A stretch of 64,000 bases of DNA, taken from Anaerococcus murdochii (GTDB lineage Bacteria > Bacillota > Clostridia > Tissierellales > Peptoniphilaceae). Location of the stretch: positions 1-64,000 of the forward strand of contig NZ_JAIPME010000001.1 of the NCBI RefSeq assembly GCF_019957155.1, in the 5' to 3' direction. The first letter of the stretch is position 1, and the number at the start of each line of letters is the position of its first letter. The notes under the pieces were generated by a model, which was given only the letters and a program-made list of their open reading frames with translations, had not been told where the DNA came from and searched no databases. Both the position numbers and the translations under genes were made by a program. This document shows positions 44,438 through 53,934 of the stretch, piece by piece.

Positions 44438-44955
44438 TGGGTAAAAATATCAAAGATTTAACTAATATGGCCCTCTTGGTGGCCCTTGCCCTAATAATTT
44501 CACTTATTGAACTACAAATCCCTGTTCCTGTGCCAATACCAGGTGCAAAACTCGGACTTTCAAATATAATAATACTAGTAAGTCTTTATTTTTATGGATT
44601 TAAGGCAAGTCTTACCATAGCGCTTTTAAAAAGCTTTATGCTGGTCTTGATAACAGGGGCTGTGACCTCGTTTTTCTACTCAGCAGCAGGAGCGATTCTT
44701 TCATCAATCGCAATGGCAATCGCCTTAAGATACCACGACCGCTTATTTTCTTTTATCGGTGTAAGCGAAATAGGAGCCTTTGCCCACAACCTAGGACAAA
44801 TCATAGTTTCAGCTATTATAATGGAAAATATCAAGATGTTTACTTATTTTCCAGCCCTAGTTTTGGTTGGCACCTTTAGTGGATTTTTTGTAGGACTTTC
44901 TTCAAACTTTATTATAAAGCATATGAAAAAAATAAACATCGGAGAAAATGTTTAA
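44437..44955 (+). CDS. Gx transporter family membrane protein (HepS component-like)
   Basis: This 172-residue protein has about five or six membrane helices. Motifs PVPVPIPGAKLGLSNIIILV and AHNLGQI match the Gx/heptaprenyl-diphosphate-synthase-component-I-like transporter family. It is translationally coupled to the NusG-II gene and ends right at the radC start. Probably a small-molecule (prenyl or vitamin precursor) carrier; substrate not known. Confidence 0.75.
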   Translation: MGKNIKDLTNMALLVALALIISLIELQIPVPVPIPGAKLGLSNIIILVSLYFYGFKASLTIALLKSFMLVLITGAVTSFFYSAAGAILSSIAMAIALRYHDRLFSFIGVSEIGAFAHNLGQIIVSAIIMENIKMFTYFPALVLVGTFSGFFVGLSSNFIIKHMKKINIGENV

Positions 44956-45636
44956 ATGAAACAAACTATCAAGGATATGAAGCTAATCGATAGGCCAAGA
45001 GAAAAACTTATAAAGTTGGGCCACGACAGCCTGAGTGAAAAAGAGCTTCTTGCCATAATTATATCAACTGGTACAGATAAGAAAAATGCCATTGACCTTG
45101 CTGAAGAAATACTTGAAACCTTTAGCGAAGAGGCTCTTCTAGAAATAGAAGTCGAAGAGCTTACCAAAATAAATGGGATCAAAGAGGCTAAGGCTTCAAA
45201 GATTATAGCAAGCCTTCAACTAGGCAAGAGGATTAAGGAAAATATTCTAAATAAGGAAAAATATAAGATTAGCTCAAATGAAGATGCCTATGAATATATC
45301 AAAGATACAATAAGCCTTAGAGACAGGGAATATTTTTACACAATCCTTCTTAACAACAAAAATGAAGTTATTTCCAAGGAGCTTATTTCAATTGGTGACT
45401 TATCTTCATCCATAGTTAATCCTAGGGAAGTTTTTAAGCCAGCCATAAAAAAATCTGCCAAGTCAATGATTTTGGCTCACAACCATCCATCGGGCAATCC
45501 TAGCCCTTCAAAGGCAGATTTGTTAATCACCCACAGACTAATAGATGCAGGGGAAATCCTTGATATCAACGTCCTTGACCACTTGATTATTGGCCACGGA
45601 TCTTATGTAAGTTTAAAAAAAGATAATTATATATAG
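44956..45636 (+). CDS. radC: RadC-family JAB-domain protein
   Basis: This 226-residue protein has an N-terminal helix-hairpin-helix-like part (about 1-90) and a JAB/JAMM metal site HNHPSGNPSPSKAD near 175-188. Despite its name the role in repair is not established. The start codon follows the upstream stop directly. It sits beside mreB, as in Bacillus. Confidence 0.92.
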   Translation: MKQTIKDMKLIDRPREKLIKLGHDSLSEKELLAIIISTGTDKKNAIDLAEEILETFSEEALLEIEVEELTKINGIKEAKASKIIASLQLGKRIKENILNKEKYKISSNEDAYEYIKDTISLRDREYFYTILLNNKNEVISKELISIGDLSSSIVNPREVFKPAIKKSAKSMILAHNHPSGNPSPSKADLLITHRLIDAGEILDINVLDHLIIGHGSYVSLKKDNYI

Positions 45637-45645
45637 GAGTTTAGG

Positions 45646-46656
45646 ATGAAATTTAAAATGATTGCTACAGACTTTGCCATAGACCTTGGCACTAGCAATA
45701 TTTCAGTATATAAAAAAGGCGAAGGCCTTATTATAAATGAGCCTTCAAGCCTGGTTCTTGATGAAAATCACACTAAGGTAGAAGCCATAGGCCAAGAGGC
45801 TAAGGATATGCTTGGTAAAACCCACGAGGATATCCAAGTTGTAAAACCAATTAAAAATGGAGTTATAACTGACTTTAACCTCACAGAAGCCATGCTAAAT
45901 TACTTTTTTGACAAGGTAAATCCGAACTTTAGCCTAATCCAACCAAGAGTTGTGATTGTTGTACCATCAGGTATTACAGATATACAAAAAAGAGCAGTAG
46001 AAGATGCAGCCCTCCACGCAGGCAGCAGGGATATTATCTTAGTTGACGAATCACTCGCAGCAGCCTATGGGATGAACCTTTCCCCAGATGAGCCTAGGGG
46101 AATTTTAATGATAAATATGGGCGCTGGCACAAGCCAAGTTGCAGTTATTTCCCTAAATGGAATCGTAGTTTCTGCCACAATGAACAAGGGTGGTGACTAC
46201 CTAGATGAAAAAATTGTTGATTATTTTAGGGAAGAAAAGAATCTTGAAATTGGTAAAAATACTGCAGAAGAAATCAAGATTAAACTCGCTTCTTTAAAAA
46301 TAAAAGACGGCAATAACCAGATGGAAGTAAACGGCAGAGACCTTCTTGATGCTAGACCAAAGACTGTAAGTGTTAGCTCTAGCGAGTTAGTTTCTTGTAT
46401 TCTTCCTTTTGCAGACGAAGTTTGTGAAATGGTCCTTGAGGCACTTGAAAAGACACCACCAGAAATTTCTTCTGATATTAGAAGAGATGGCTTTGCCCTT
46501 TCTGGATCCTTGTCAAAGTTATCAGGTCTTGCTGAATATATAGAAAAGAAAATCGGATTAAAATCTTACCGCTCAGAAGATCCTGGCACAGATGCAATCC
46601 TAGGAGCAGGATTAATTTTAGAAAATCCAGACAAGTATTTAAAATATCGTAAGTAG
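45646..46656 (+). CDS. mreB: Rod-shape actin homologue MreB
   Basis: This 336-residue actin-fold ATPase has phosphate 1 FAIDLGTSNISV, phosphate 2 MINMGAGTSQVAV and the adenosine region ALSGSLSKLSGL. In rods MreB guides lateral wall synthesis. If the host is a coccus, as the rest of the window hints, its retention is noteworthy. It heads an mreBCD-PBP2 operon. Confidence 0.93.
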   Translation: MKFKMIATDFAIDLGTSNISVYKKGEGLIINEPSSLVLDENHTKVEAIGQEAKDMLGKTHEDIQVVKPIKNGVITDFNLTEAMLNYFFDKVNPNFSLIQPRVVIVVPSGITDIQKRAVEDAALHAGSRDIILVDESLAAAYGMNLSPDEPRGILMINMGAGTSQVAVISLNGIVVSATMNKGGDYLDEKIVDYFREEKNLEIGKNTAEEIKIKLASLKIKDGNNQMEVNGRDLLDARPKTVSVSSSELVSCILPFADEVCEMVLEALEKTPPEISSDIRRDGFALSGSLSKLSGLAEYIEKKIGLKSYRSEDPGTDAILGAGLILENPDKYLKYRK

Positions 46657-46662
46657 GTAAAT

Positions 46663-47565
46663 ATGGCATATAAGAGAGTAAAAAAAGATAAAAAACCTTT
46701 CATATTTACAGTTGTAGGCCTAAGTCTGCTTATACTTATTTCAAGCCAAAGCGAAACTATTTCTCAAACAGGTTCAAATCTTGCAAACACAATTCTAAGA
46801 CCAATTGAAAAAGTGACTTATTCTATATCATCTGCTATGATTGAGCAACTCGAAAGGACAATTGGATCTAAGGAAACCCGTGAGCAAGTATTGAAACTTG
46901 AGGCAGATAATAGGTCTTTGGTAATGGAAAATGCAAGACTTTTAGCAACAATAAATAGGGAAGAGTTTTTAAAAGATGAAGCTATTGCTACTAAGGGCAC
47001 AGAAAATAAGTACATCAAGGCTAAGCTTATAAACACAGATGTAAACTCAATGACAACTCATTTTACAATTGACAAAGGAGCTGTAGATGGGATTGAAAAA
47101 AATGACATCATTCTACAAGCTATTGGCGATAGCAAGTTTTATACAGGTCTTGTCGGCAAGGTCACAGAAGTTTATAAAACTACAGCAAGGGTTGAAACTA
47201 TAAATTCAAATGAAAATGACGTTTCCTTTGTAAATGCAAACTCTGGTGACTATGGTGTAATTGATATTTTCAATAAAAACACTATACAAGGTTTTATGAT
47301 AGACCTTGAAAGCAAGATTAATGAAAAGGACATCCTCCTAACAAGTGGTCTAGGCGGAATTTACCCTTACGGCATCTACATAGGTAGGGTTGCCACAGTG
47401 ACCATGAGTGAGGATTCCCTAAGGAAAAATATTACAATCAAGTCACCAGTCGATTTCACCCACTTGTATAGGGTCCTAGTATTAAAGCATGACGCGACTT
47501 ATTCAATTGATAAAAAACCTGTAACTAAGGAGAAAAAGCAAAAGGAGGGGGAAATTTATGAATAA
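46663..47565 (+). CDS. mreC: Rod-shape protein MreC
   Basis: This 300-residue protein has a short cytoplasmic start, one helix (about 13-31), a coiled coil (about 60-100) and two beta domains (about 105-275). DKGAVDGIEKNDII and SGLGGIYPYGIYIG are family motifs. MreC bridges MreB to the PBP outside the membrane. It overlaps mreD by 8 nt. Confidence 0.92.
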   Translation: MAYKRVKKDKKPFIFTVVGLSLLILISSQSETISQTGSNLANTILRPIEKVTYSISSAMIEQLERTIGSKETREQVLKLEADNRSLVMENARLLATINREEFLKDEAIATKGTENKYIKAKLINTDVNSMTTHFTIDKGAVDGIEKNDIILQAIGDSKFYTGLVGKVTEVYKTTARVETINSNENDVSFVNANSGDYGVIDIFNKNTIQGFMIDLESKINEKDILLTSGLGGIYPYGIYIGRVATVTMSEDSLRKNITIKSPVDFTHLYRVLVLKHDATYSIDKKPVTKEKKQKEGEIYE

Positions 47566-48049
47566 ATTTAAAAGCTTTTTGATTTTATTAATAAGTTTTA
47601 TTTTACAAACCTCAATTTTTGCTAAAATAGATATCCTAGGGGCAAATATAAATATCCTAATCCCAGCAACTATAGCCCTTTCCCAAATTCTACCAAATAA
47701 AACTGGCAGAATTGGAGGTCTTGTGGTTGGTCTTTTTGAAGATTTTCTATTTTCAAGCCTAGTAGGGGTGAGGGCCTTATCCTATTATATAATAGGCGTT
47801 GTTTCCTCAGGAGAATTTATAAAGGTCTCAAAGGACAAGCAGACAGGTCTAATAGTTTGTCTTATAGCTAGTGTTTTTAACTTCTTATTGGTAAATGGTA
47901 TCTACTATATTTTTGGAAAGAGTTTAAACTCAATTACAGGCTATTTTGGCCTTGAAATCCTAGTAGAAGCTATCTTAAATTCAGCTATCTACTTAGTTTA
48001 TTACATGCTTATCAAAAAGATAATGTATATACCAACCTATAGAATTTAG
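47558..48049 (+). CDS. mreD: Rod-shape protein MreD
   Basis: This 163-residue membrane protein has about five helices, with the GLVVGLFEDFLFSSLVGVRA stretch typical of the family. It stabilises MreC and PBP in the elongasome. It starts within the 3' end of mreC. Confidence 0.88.
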   Translation: MNKFKSFLILLISFILQTSIFAKIDILGANINILIPATIALSQILPNKTGRIGGLVVGLFEDFLFSSLVGVRALSYYIIGVVSSGEFIKVSKDKQTGLIVCLIASVFNFLLVNGIYYIFGKSLNSITGYFGLEILVEAILNSAIYLVYYMLIKKIMYIPTYRI

Positions 48050-48057
48050 GGGATTTT

Positions 48058-51000
48058 ATGAAAAATAAAAAAGAAAATAGGTTTATTTTCATCCAAGTAG
48101 TTGTAGTTCTTGCTATAATTGCTATAGTTTTTAGACTTTTTAATGTAATGGTCACCAAGGGTGATTATTACAGGGACTTATCCGATAATAGGAAAGTAAA
48201 GGAAGTTGACGAACTTGCAAGTAGGGGCAATATCTACGATAGAAACGGCAAAATCTTGGCTACATCTATACCTTCCTTTGCAGTTAAGCTCTACAAGGAT
48301 GAGTTGATGAGCCTTGATGAAGATAAAAGAATAGAATTAATCTCAAACCTAGTTGATATTCTTGAAGAAGATGGGGTCAACTATACTGAAGATTTCAATA
48401 TAAAACTAAATACCTTTAAGTACAAAAAAGATATTGACTATTTCAAGAAAAAAGAAATGCCAATCGAAGATGTGGTCCATAAGTTAATTGAAAATGACCT
48501 CATAGAAGAATTTTTGCTTTCCACTTATGACCAAGATGGTATCAAGTATGAAACTTTAAATACAGCTATCCTTGCCCTCAAAAAAAGGGGTATAGATGTG
48601 CCAGCTCACATTAGCCAGAAAGATGGCAAACTCAAGGTTGAATATAAGAAAAATTACGAGAAAAAACTTGCCAATATAGGCCACAAGAAAGACGACGATC
48701 CAATAGACGTAATCCTAGAATCTGTTGGTGAAGATAGGTCTGTTTTATTATCAATCCTTCAAAATTCACACGCAAGATTACTTGCCTATAGGATTTTAGA
48801 CAGTCACAAGCTTTTGGGAAGTCTCTCTATGGAACCTTACTCAATTAAGAGTGACCAAGACCTAATTGAAAAAAAGGCGAGACTTCATAAAGTTTTCAAG
48901 AAAATCACCCTTGATTCAAAGCCAAGTGACGATTTTTATGAAATAGTAAAAAATTCTACAATTAAAGACGTTTTGTCATCAGCCATGGTAGATGATAAGG
49001 GAGCCTATATAATTCCTGCAAATATGCTTATAGAAGAGCTTGAAAACAAGGGGATTTATGCCAACTTTGAGACAGAAGTCATAACAGAAACTAAGGATGA
49101 TAAGAACCAATATTCTGTAGATGTAAGGTTTAAAAATCCGCAGGCAGGTTCTGCCATAGATGAACTAGCAAGGCTTGCTGAAGAGCATGACCTAATAAAG
49201 CCTTTGATTTTGTCAGAATATGTAAAATATATGGCCCAAAATGCCAATACAAGAAATAATATTTATCCAAATATAGATATTACAGAAGATGATCCGGACG
49301 ACTGGAAATACACCTTTACCATAGATAAGAAAGATTTTTATACCCATTATGCTAACAAAGATAGGGCAAATTCTACAAAGGAAACTGTAGATATCCTAAT
49401 GAATGAAGATGACGGACAAAAAATCCTAGAATACCTAAAGAAGGTTAGTGGACTTGATGCCTATAATGATGTTGAAGCTGTTGGAATATTAACTATTGAC
49501 AATACTTTAAACAGACAAGGATCATTTGGTTATAGGCCAATAAATATAGTTTATAACCTTGATGAGTCCACAGTTTTAAAAATTGAGGAAAAGATTGATT
49601 CTGGATCGGGAATTGTTGTTGAGACTATCCCAATCAGGTCTTATCCAAATAGAAACTTAGCAAGTCACGTTCTTGGCTATATGGGACCAATTGCCACAAG
49701 CCAGGAAGTAGATAAGTATGTTAAGGAAAGAGCCTATCTGAGAGACGAAATCATTGGTAAAACAGGTATAGAAGAATCCTACCAAGATAACCTAAAGGGT
49801 AAAAACGGCAGGTCCCTTGTAACAGTTGACTCTTCTGGAAATAGGAGAGAGACCATTTCCCAAACCAAGTCAGAGCCAGGTGATGATGTCTATTTATCAA
49901 TTGATGCCAAGCTTCAAAAACAGGCAGAAGATTCACTCGAAGGTGTTCTTAGGGCCCTAAGAGAATCAGGCTTTTATGAATCAGAATATGGATCATTTAG
50001 ACCATTCAAGATGGCACCTCACGCAGAAAGTGGGGCTGTAGTTGTTTCTGATGTTAAGACAGGTGAAGTCTTAGCCCTTGCATCTTATCCAAACTACGAT
50101 CCAAACTTATTTTCAACTGGTATTTCAACTTCCGACTGGGAAGCCCTCCAGGTAGAAGATAGCGAAGGTCCACTTGCCCCAAGACCAATGTTAAATATAG
50201 CAACCCAAACAGCAGTAATGCCGGGTTCAACCTTTAAGTTAGTTACAGCACTTGCTGCCCTAGAAAAAGGCCTAGACCCGCTTGCTATAAATAATTGTCA
50301 TGGCTTTATGGAAATAGGTAACAGGAGATTTTCTTGTTTGATCTATACTGAAAGTGGAATGACCCATGGTGAGGAAAACCTCTATGGAGCAATCAGAGAT
50401 TCTTGTAACTATTATTTCTACACCCTAGCCCTTGGAGAAAATCCGGAAGATGGTGACACTCTTACAACCAAGCTTGAACTAAATGATATTAGGCTAGCTT
50501 GCGAAATGTTAGGACTTGACCAAGAAACAGGTATAGAAATCAATATACCAAAAGAAGCCAGGGGTAATGTCCCATCAATAGGTAAGAAAGTTGAAGTTAC
50601 AAAGCTAATGCTCAAAGACTACCTAGAAAAAAACCTAACTCTCTTTATCAAAGAAGGAGTCAAGAAAGCTAGGGATGAATATGAGCAAGATATCACAGAT
50701 ATAGTCAAATTTACAGATAATCCTAGTGAATGGTCAAGAAAAGCCATAGTCGATTTCTTCGATGAAAGAGGCTACGATCCACTAATGGTGCCAGAAGGAC
50801 AAAGAGACGGACTTGCTGATACAATCAAGTATACCTACCTAAACCAAGCAGTTTGGGATATTACAGATATGCTAAATATCGTAATCGGTCAGGGCCAAAA
50901 CTCCTACACACCTATCCAGATGAACAGGGCCATAGCTACCCTAACTAATGGTGGTTACCTAAATAAATTCACCCTTATAAATAAGGTTAAAAACCACGAT

Positions 51001-51429
51001 TCTGGTGAAGTTTTATTTGAAAATGTGCCAGAAAACGAGAGAATAGATATTAAGGATAAAAAATATCTTGAAGATATCAAATACGGTACCCTACTCGTTG
51101 CTCAAAAAAATGCTGTATTAAGCCAACTTCCAATGGATATTGGTATAAAAACTGGTACAGCAGAGGTAGAAGGTAAAAACCCTGACGGAACAGACTATGA
51201 TACTTATGCATGGATGGTAGGCTTTGCACCTTATGATAATCCAGAAATAGCAATTTCTATTGTCTTAACCCAAGGTGATACTTCCTACAATGCCTCTCCA
51301 ATAATGAGAGATATTGTTGCTAGGTACTTTGATTTGAATGTTGAGATGATAAACGCAGAGCCAACCGCCAAAGATATCCAAGACCTTGGCGAATCAGCCA
51401 ATGGTGGGGACCACAACCACGGACATTAG
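48058..51429 (+). CDS. mrdA: Class B penicillin-binding protein PBP2/MrdA, unusually long
   Basis: This 1123-residue transpeptidase crosslinks murein during elongation. It has one N-terminal helix (about 9-28) and the dimerization start NRKVKEVDELASRGNIYDRN. Catalytic Ser near 724 stands in PGSTFKLV, the second motif near 782 in DSCNYYF, and KTGTAEV near 1031. Usual PBP2 length is about 600-750, so some 400 extra residues are present. Most are in the N-terminal dimerization part (about 60-500), and another charged insert (about 840-920) splits the transpeptidase domain before IVIGQGQN. No PASTA domain is seen. Confidence 0.93.
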   Translation: MKNKKENRFIFIQVVVVLAIIAIVFRLFNVMVTKGDYYRDLSDNRKVKEVDELASRGNIYDRNGKILATSIPSFAVKLYKDELMSLDEDKRIELISNLVDILEEDGVNYTEDFNIKLNTFKYKKDIDYFKKKEMPIEDVVHKLIENDLIEEFLLSTYDQDGIKYETLNTAILALKKRGIDVPAHISQKDGKLKVEYKKNYEKKLANIGHKKDDDPIDVILESVGEDRSVLLSILQNSHARLLAYRILDSHKLLGSLSMEPYSIKSDQDLIEKKARLHKVFKKITLDSKPSDDFYEIVKNSTIKDVLSSAMVDDKGAYIIPANMLIEELENKGIYANFETEVITETKDDKNQYSVDVRFKNPQAGSAIDELARLAEEHDLIKPLILSEYVKYMAQNANTRNNIYPNIDITEDDPDDWKYTFTIDKKDFYTHYANKDRANSTKETVDILMNEDDGQKILEYLKKVSGLDAYNDVEAVGILTIDNTLNRQGSFGYRPINIVYNLDESTVLKIEEKIDSGSGIVVETIPIRSYPNRNLASHVLGYMGPIATSQEVDKYVKERAYLRDEIIGKTGIEESYQDNLKGKNGRSLVTVDSSGNRRETISQTKSEPGDDVYLSIDAKLQKQAEDSLEGVLRALRESGFYESEYGSFRPFKMAPHAESGAVVVSDVKTGEVLALASYPNYDPNLFSTGISTSDWEALQVEDSEGPLAPRPMLNIATQTAVMPGSTFKLVTALAALEKGLDPLAINNCHGFMEIGNRRFSCLIYTESGMTHGEENLYGAIRDSCNYYFYTLALGENPEDGDTLTTKLELNDIRLACEMLGLDQETGIEINIPKEARGNVPSIGKKVEVTKLMLKDYLEKNLTLFIKEGVKKARDEYEQDITDIVKFTDNPSEWSRKAIVDFFDERGYDPLMVPEGQRDGLADTIKYTYLNQAVWDITDMLNIVIGQGQNSYTPIQMNRAIATLTNGGYLNKFTLINKVKNHDSGEVLFENVPENERIDIKDKKYLEDIKYGTLLVAQKNAVLSQLPMDIGIKTGTAEVEGKNPDGTDYDTYAWMVGFAPYDNPEIAISIVLTQGDTSYNASPIMRDIVARYFDLNVEMINAEPTAKDIQDLGESANGGDHNHGH

Positions 51430-51441
51430 TAAGAGGAAATT

Positions 51442-52065
51442 ATGCAAATATATCTAATAAATGGGAAAAATAGTATAGGTAAGACCGATTTTGCGGTAAA
51501 TCTAGCAGAAAGACTTTCTGAAAATAAGATGGTCTTACTTACATCTCTTTTTAGGAGTGACCAATCAAATATTGAAGATTATTACAAGAAGGACGGGATG
51601 ATAAGCTATGATATATCAGACTATTTTCTAGGTCTTTGTAGCTTGGATAAGGTAATTGTTGAAGAAAATCCAAACTTAAAATTTATTATAGCTCCTCTTG
51701 TTGAAGGAAAATACGATATTAGGGTTCAAGACGTTTACAATCTTATAGATGAAGTAGATGCTGATATTATAATTCTAGATAACCTATATCTTCCAATTAA
51801 GGATGCAATAAAAATAGAAATTCTTGATAAGGATGAAATAGACAAAGATATTCACGCAGACTATTTCTTCATTAATCGTTGCGATGAAGGCTTTGATCCA
51901 AGAACTATCAAAGAAAAACTTCAAGGAAAATCCGCAACCTATCTAGGTTTTGTAAAGGAAAATGAATATTTCAAAGATGTTATAGATAATCTTATGAAAG
52001 GCGAAGCAGAGCCAATAGGAGACCTTGGATTTTTTGAAAAAGTAAAGAGGATTTTTAAGAAGTGA
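51442..52065 (+). CDS. MinD/ParA-like protein with degenerate P-loop
   Basis: This 207-residue protein begins MQIYLINGKNSIGKTDFAVN, a deviant Walker A in which the usual KGGxGKT reads NGKNSIGKTD, keeping Lys14 and Thr15. ADIIILDNLYLP resembles the Walker B strand of the ParA fold. The C-terminus (EKVKRIFKK) is amphipathic and basic, as in the MinD membrane-targeting helix. It stands where minC-minD lie in many Firmicute mre clusters. It is about 50 residues shorter than MinD, and no minC or minE is nearby. A diverged septum-site or polarity factor is inferred. Confidence 0.6.
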   Translation: MQIYLINGKNSIGKTDFAVNLAERLSENKMVLLTSLFRSDQSNIEDYYKKDGMISYDISDYFLGLCSLDKVIVEENPNLKFIIAPLVEGKYDIRVQDVYNLIDEVDADIIILDNLYLPIKDAIKIEILDKDEIDKDIHADYFFINRCDEGFDPRTIKEKLQGKSATYLGFVKENEYFKDVIDNLMKGEAEPIGDLGFFEKVKRIFKK

Positions 52066-52988
52066 AAGTAATCTTTGACGATAAAAAAGAAAAAATCTTA
52101 ATGAGACAAGTAGATGGGAGAGTCATGGAAGTCATATTCTATGACTCTCTTCTTCATAATATCTATAGGGGCAAGGTCCTTGACAAGATTGATAGCCTGG
52201 GAGCATATTTTGTAGAAATATCCGAAAAAGAAACTATATTCTTAAAATCAACTCTCAATTATAAAATAGGGGATAATGTCATAGCCCAATATGTTAGAGA
52301 GCCTGCCAATGGTAAGCTAGGCCTAGGAAGCGAAAATTTTTCTATAGAAAATGAGGCCTACACTCTAACTAGATATCCGCTTAGGAAAAGACCAAAGCTT
52401 AAAAAAACTATGGAAAAAAATGATGACTTGTATAAGGAAATCTTAGCGGAAAAAGATAGGCTAATTAATGAGGAGAAATTCCTACCAAGTCCAAAACTTT
52501 TGAGGGAAAATTCAATAAAGGAAAAATACCTTGGAAATTTTAAGGATTATGAGTTAAAAGACTTTGATATTAATAATTCTTTAGATTTTGCTAAGCTCAT
52601 TAGAGAGATAAAAAAATCGGAAATTTCCTACAAGGATATGTCGATTATTGTTGATGAACTTAAGACTCTAACTGTGATTGACGTTAATACAGGCAGCAGA
52701 AAATCAAAACAGGGGAAAAAAGACTTTCTTTTGAATGTAAATTTAGACCTAGTTGACTTTATTGCTTATAATCTGAAATTAAGGAATATCGGAGGAATGG
52801 TTGTTATTGACTTTTTAAGGTCAGACGGGCAAGATTTGATAAAAGACACCTTTAAAAAATCAGCAGAAGCTTACGGTCTAGAGGCAGAAATATTTGGGTT
52901 TTCTCCCATGGGACTTTTTGAATTATCAATAAAAAGAAGAGGCGATAGTTTAAAAGCTAACCTTGCGAAAAGATCTTTACTTTTCTAG
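52062..52988 (+). CDS. rng: Compact RNase E/G family protein
   Basis: This 308-residue protein has an S1-like start (NIYRGKVLDKIDSLGAYFVE) and the catalytic region TVIDVNTGS then RNIGGMVVIDFLRSDG, with the two metal Asp residues. It ends in FSPMGLFELSIKRRG, the end of the family core. RNase G is about 490 residues; here the RNase-H-like insert is short and the Zn-link Cys pair and small domain are missing. Endonuclease activity on RNA is likely, but oligomer form is unclear. It overlaps the MinD-like gene by 4 nt. The mre-rng linkage is old. Confidence 0.8.
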   Translation: MKVIFDDKKEKILMRQVDGRVMEVIFYDSLLHNIYRGKVLDKIDSLGAYFVEISEKETIFLKSTLNYKIGDNVIAQYVREPANGKLGLGSENFSIENEAYTLTRYPLRKRPKLKKTMEKNDDLYKEILAEKDRLINEEKFLPSPKLLRENSIKEKYLGNFKDYELKDFDINNSLDFAKLIREIKKSEISYKDMSIIVDELKTLTVIDVNTGSRKSKQGKKDFLLNVNLDLVDFIAYNLKLRNIGGMVVIDFLRSDGQDLIKDTFKKSAEAYGLEAEIFGFSPMGLFELSIKRRGDSLKANLAKRSLLF

Positions 52989-53231
52989 GTTAAATGCTTT
53001 TACTAAAGCCTCTTTTTCTTTTTTTGTAAGTTTTTTTATCCTTGCCTCAAGCTTAAGGCCAATGGATTTGCTGTCGACTCTTTTGTAATAAACTAGACTT
53101 ACAGGAAGCCTTGACCTGGTGTACTTAGCACCTTTGCCTGAATTGTGGGCCTTAACTCTCTCTGTGACATCATTGGTATAACCAGTATAGAGGGAATTAT
53201 CCCCACACCTTAAGATATAAACAAAGTGCAT
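52977..53231 (-). CDS. GIY-YIG nuclease-like protein (YhbQ/UPF0213 type)
   Basis: This 84-residue single-domain GIY-YIG protein starts HFVYILRCGDNSLYTGYTND and has the RVKAHNSGKGAKYTRSRLP Arg motif. Nicking activity is possible but unproven in this family. It is coupled to recX by TGATG. Its 3' end overlaps that of the RNase gene on the other strand by 12 nt. Confidence 0.85.
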   Translation of the reverse strand: MHFVYILRCGDNSLYTGYTNDVTERVKAHNSGKGAKYTRSRLPVSLVYYKRVDSKSIGLKLEARIKKLTKKEKEALVKAFNLEK

Positions 53232-53836
53232 CAGGAAAATCTCTCGTTTAGGACTTGGTTAATGATGTCAACGTCAAAACCCTTGCTGGCAAGGTGTCTA
53301 AAAACCTTGGCCCTATTTTCATAAGAAAAGTCGTTTTTGATCTTCTTATCAGCAAAAAATCCTGCTTTCTCAGCTTCTCTTTCGTCAGAAATCATATAGA
53401 TATAATCTTCGATTAAATTATCATCGATGTGTTTTCTTTTTAGCATGAAGCGAATCTTGCCCCTAGACCAGTTTGAAATCTCATCCTTATCCCTTATGTA
53501 GGCCTTGACATAGGACTCATCATCGAGAAATCCGTAGGAATCAAGATAGGCAATGATTTTTTCTATTACATCTTCTGAAAACTTTTGTTCTTTTAGTTTT
53601 TGCCTTATTTCATAGGTTGATTTTTGCGAATAAGAAATCTTATTTAAGGCGTAATTTTTGGCCCTATTAAACTCATCATTGGCTAAAATCAGCTTGTAGG
53701 TAGGAAAGTCAATTTCCTTATCAATTTCAAAGGCATTTTCGTAGTAGAGATCGTAGTCTACATAAAATTTCTCCTTTGAAATAGTAAGCCTAATTAAATT
53801 GTATTTGTCTGAATATTCTATATTTTCGATAATCAT
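53231..53836 (-). CDS. recX: RecX regulatory protein
   Basis: This 201-residue protein has the three-helix repeats of RecX: RAKNYALNKISYSQKSTYEI, KEQKFSEDVIEKIIAYLDSY and FLDDESYVKAYIRDK. It restrains RecA filaments. Its ATG overlaps the stop of a 33-codon ORF (ATGA), so its translation may depend on that peptide. No recA is in this window. Confidence 0.88.
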   Translation of the reverse strand: MIIENIEYSDKYNLIRLTISKEKFYVDYDLYYENAFEIDKEIDFPTYKLILANDEFNRAKNYALNKISYSQKSTYEIRQKLKEQKFSEDVIEKIIAYLDSYGFLDDESYVKAYIRDKDEISNWSRGKIRFMLKRKHIDDNLIEDYIYMISDEREAEKAGFFADKKIKNDFSYENRAKVFRHLASKGFDVDIINQVLNERFS

Positions 53837-53934
53837 TTCATAGAAAGAATTGCATTATAAACTAAGGGAGCAACCATGGCTATAGAAATGACAATTGCAA
53901 ATATTTTTAAAATTAATTTCCTTGTAGTTTTCAT
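53833..53934 (-). CDS. 33-residue single-helix membrane peptide coupled to recX
   Basis: On the minus strand GAGGTGAATT precedes ATG 53934. The frame starts MKTTRKLILKIFAIVISIAM and ends LSMK, with its stop overlapping the recX start. A basic N-terminus and one hydrophobic helix are seen. The strong ribosome site and the ATGA overlap indicate real translation. Function unknown: membrane peptide or translational leader. Confidence 0.55.
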   Translation of the reverse strand: MKTTRKLILKIFAIVISIAMVAPLVYNAILSMK

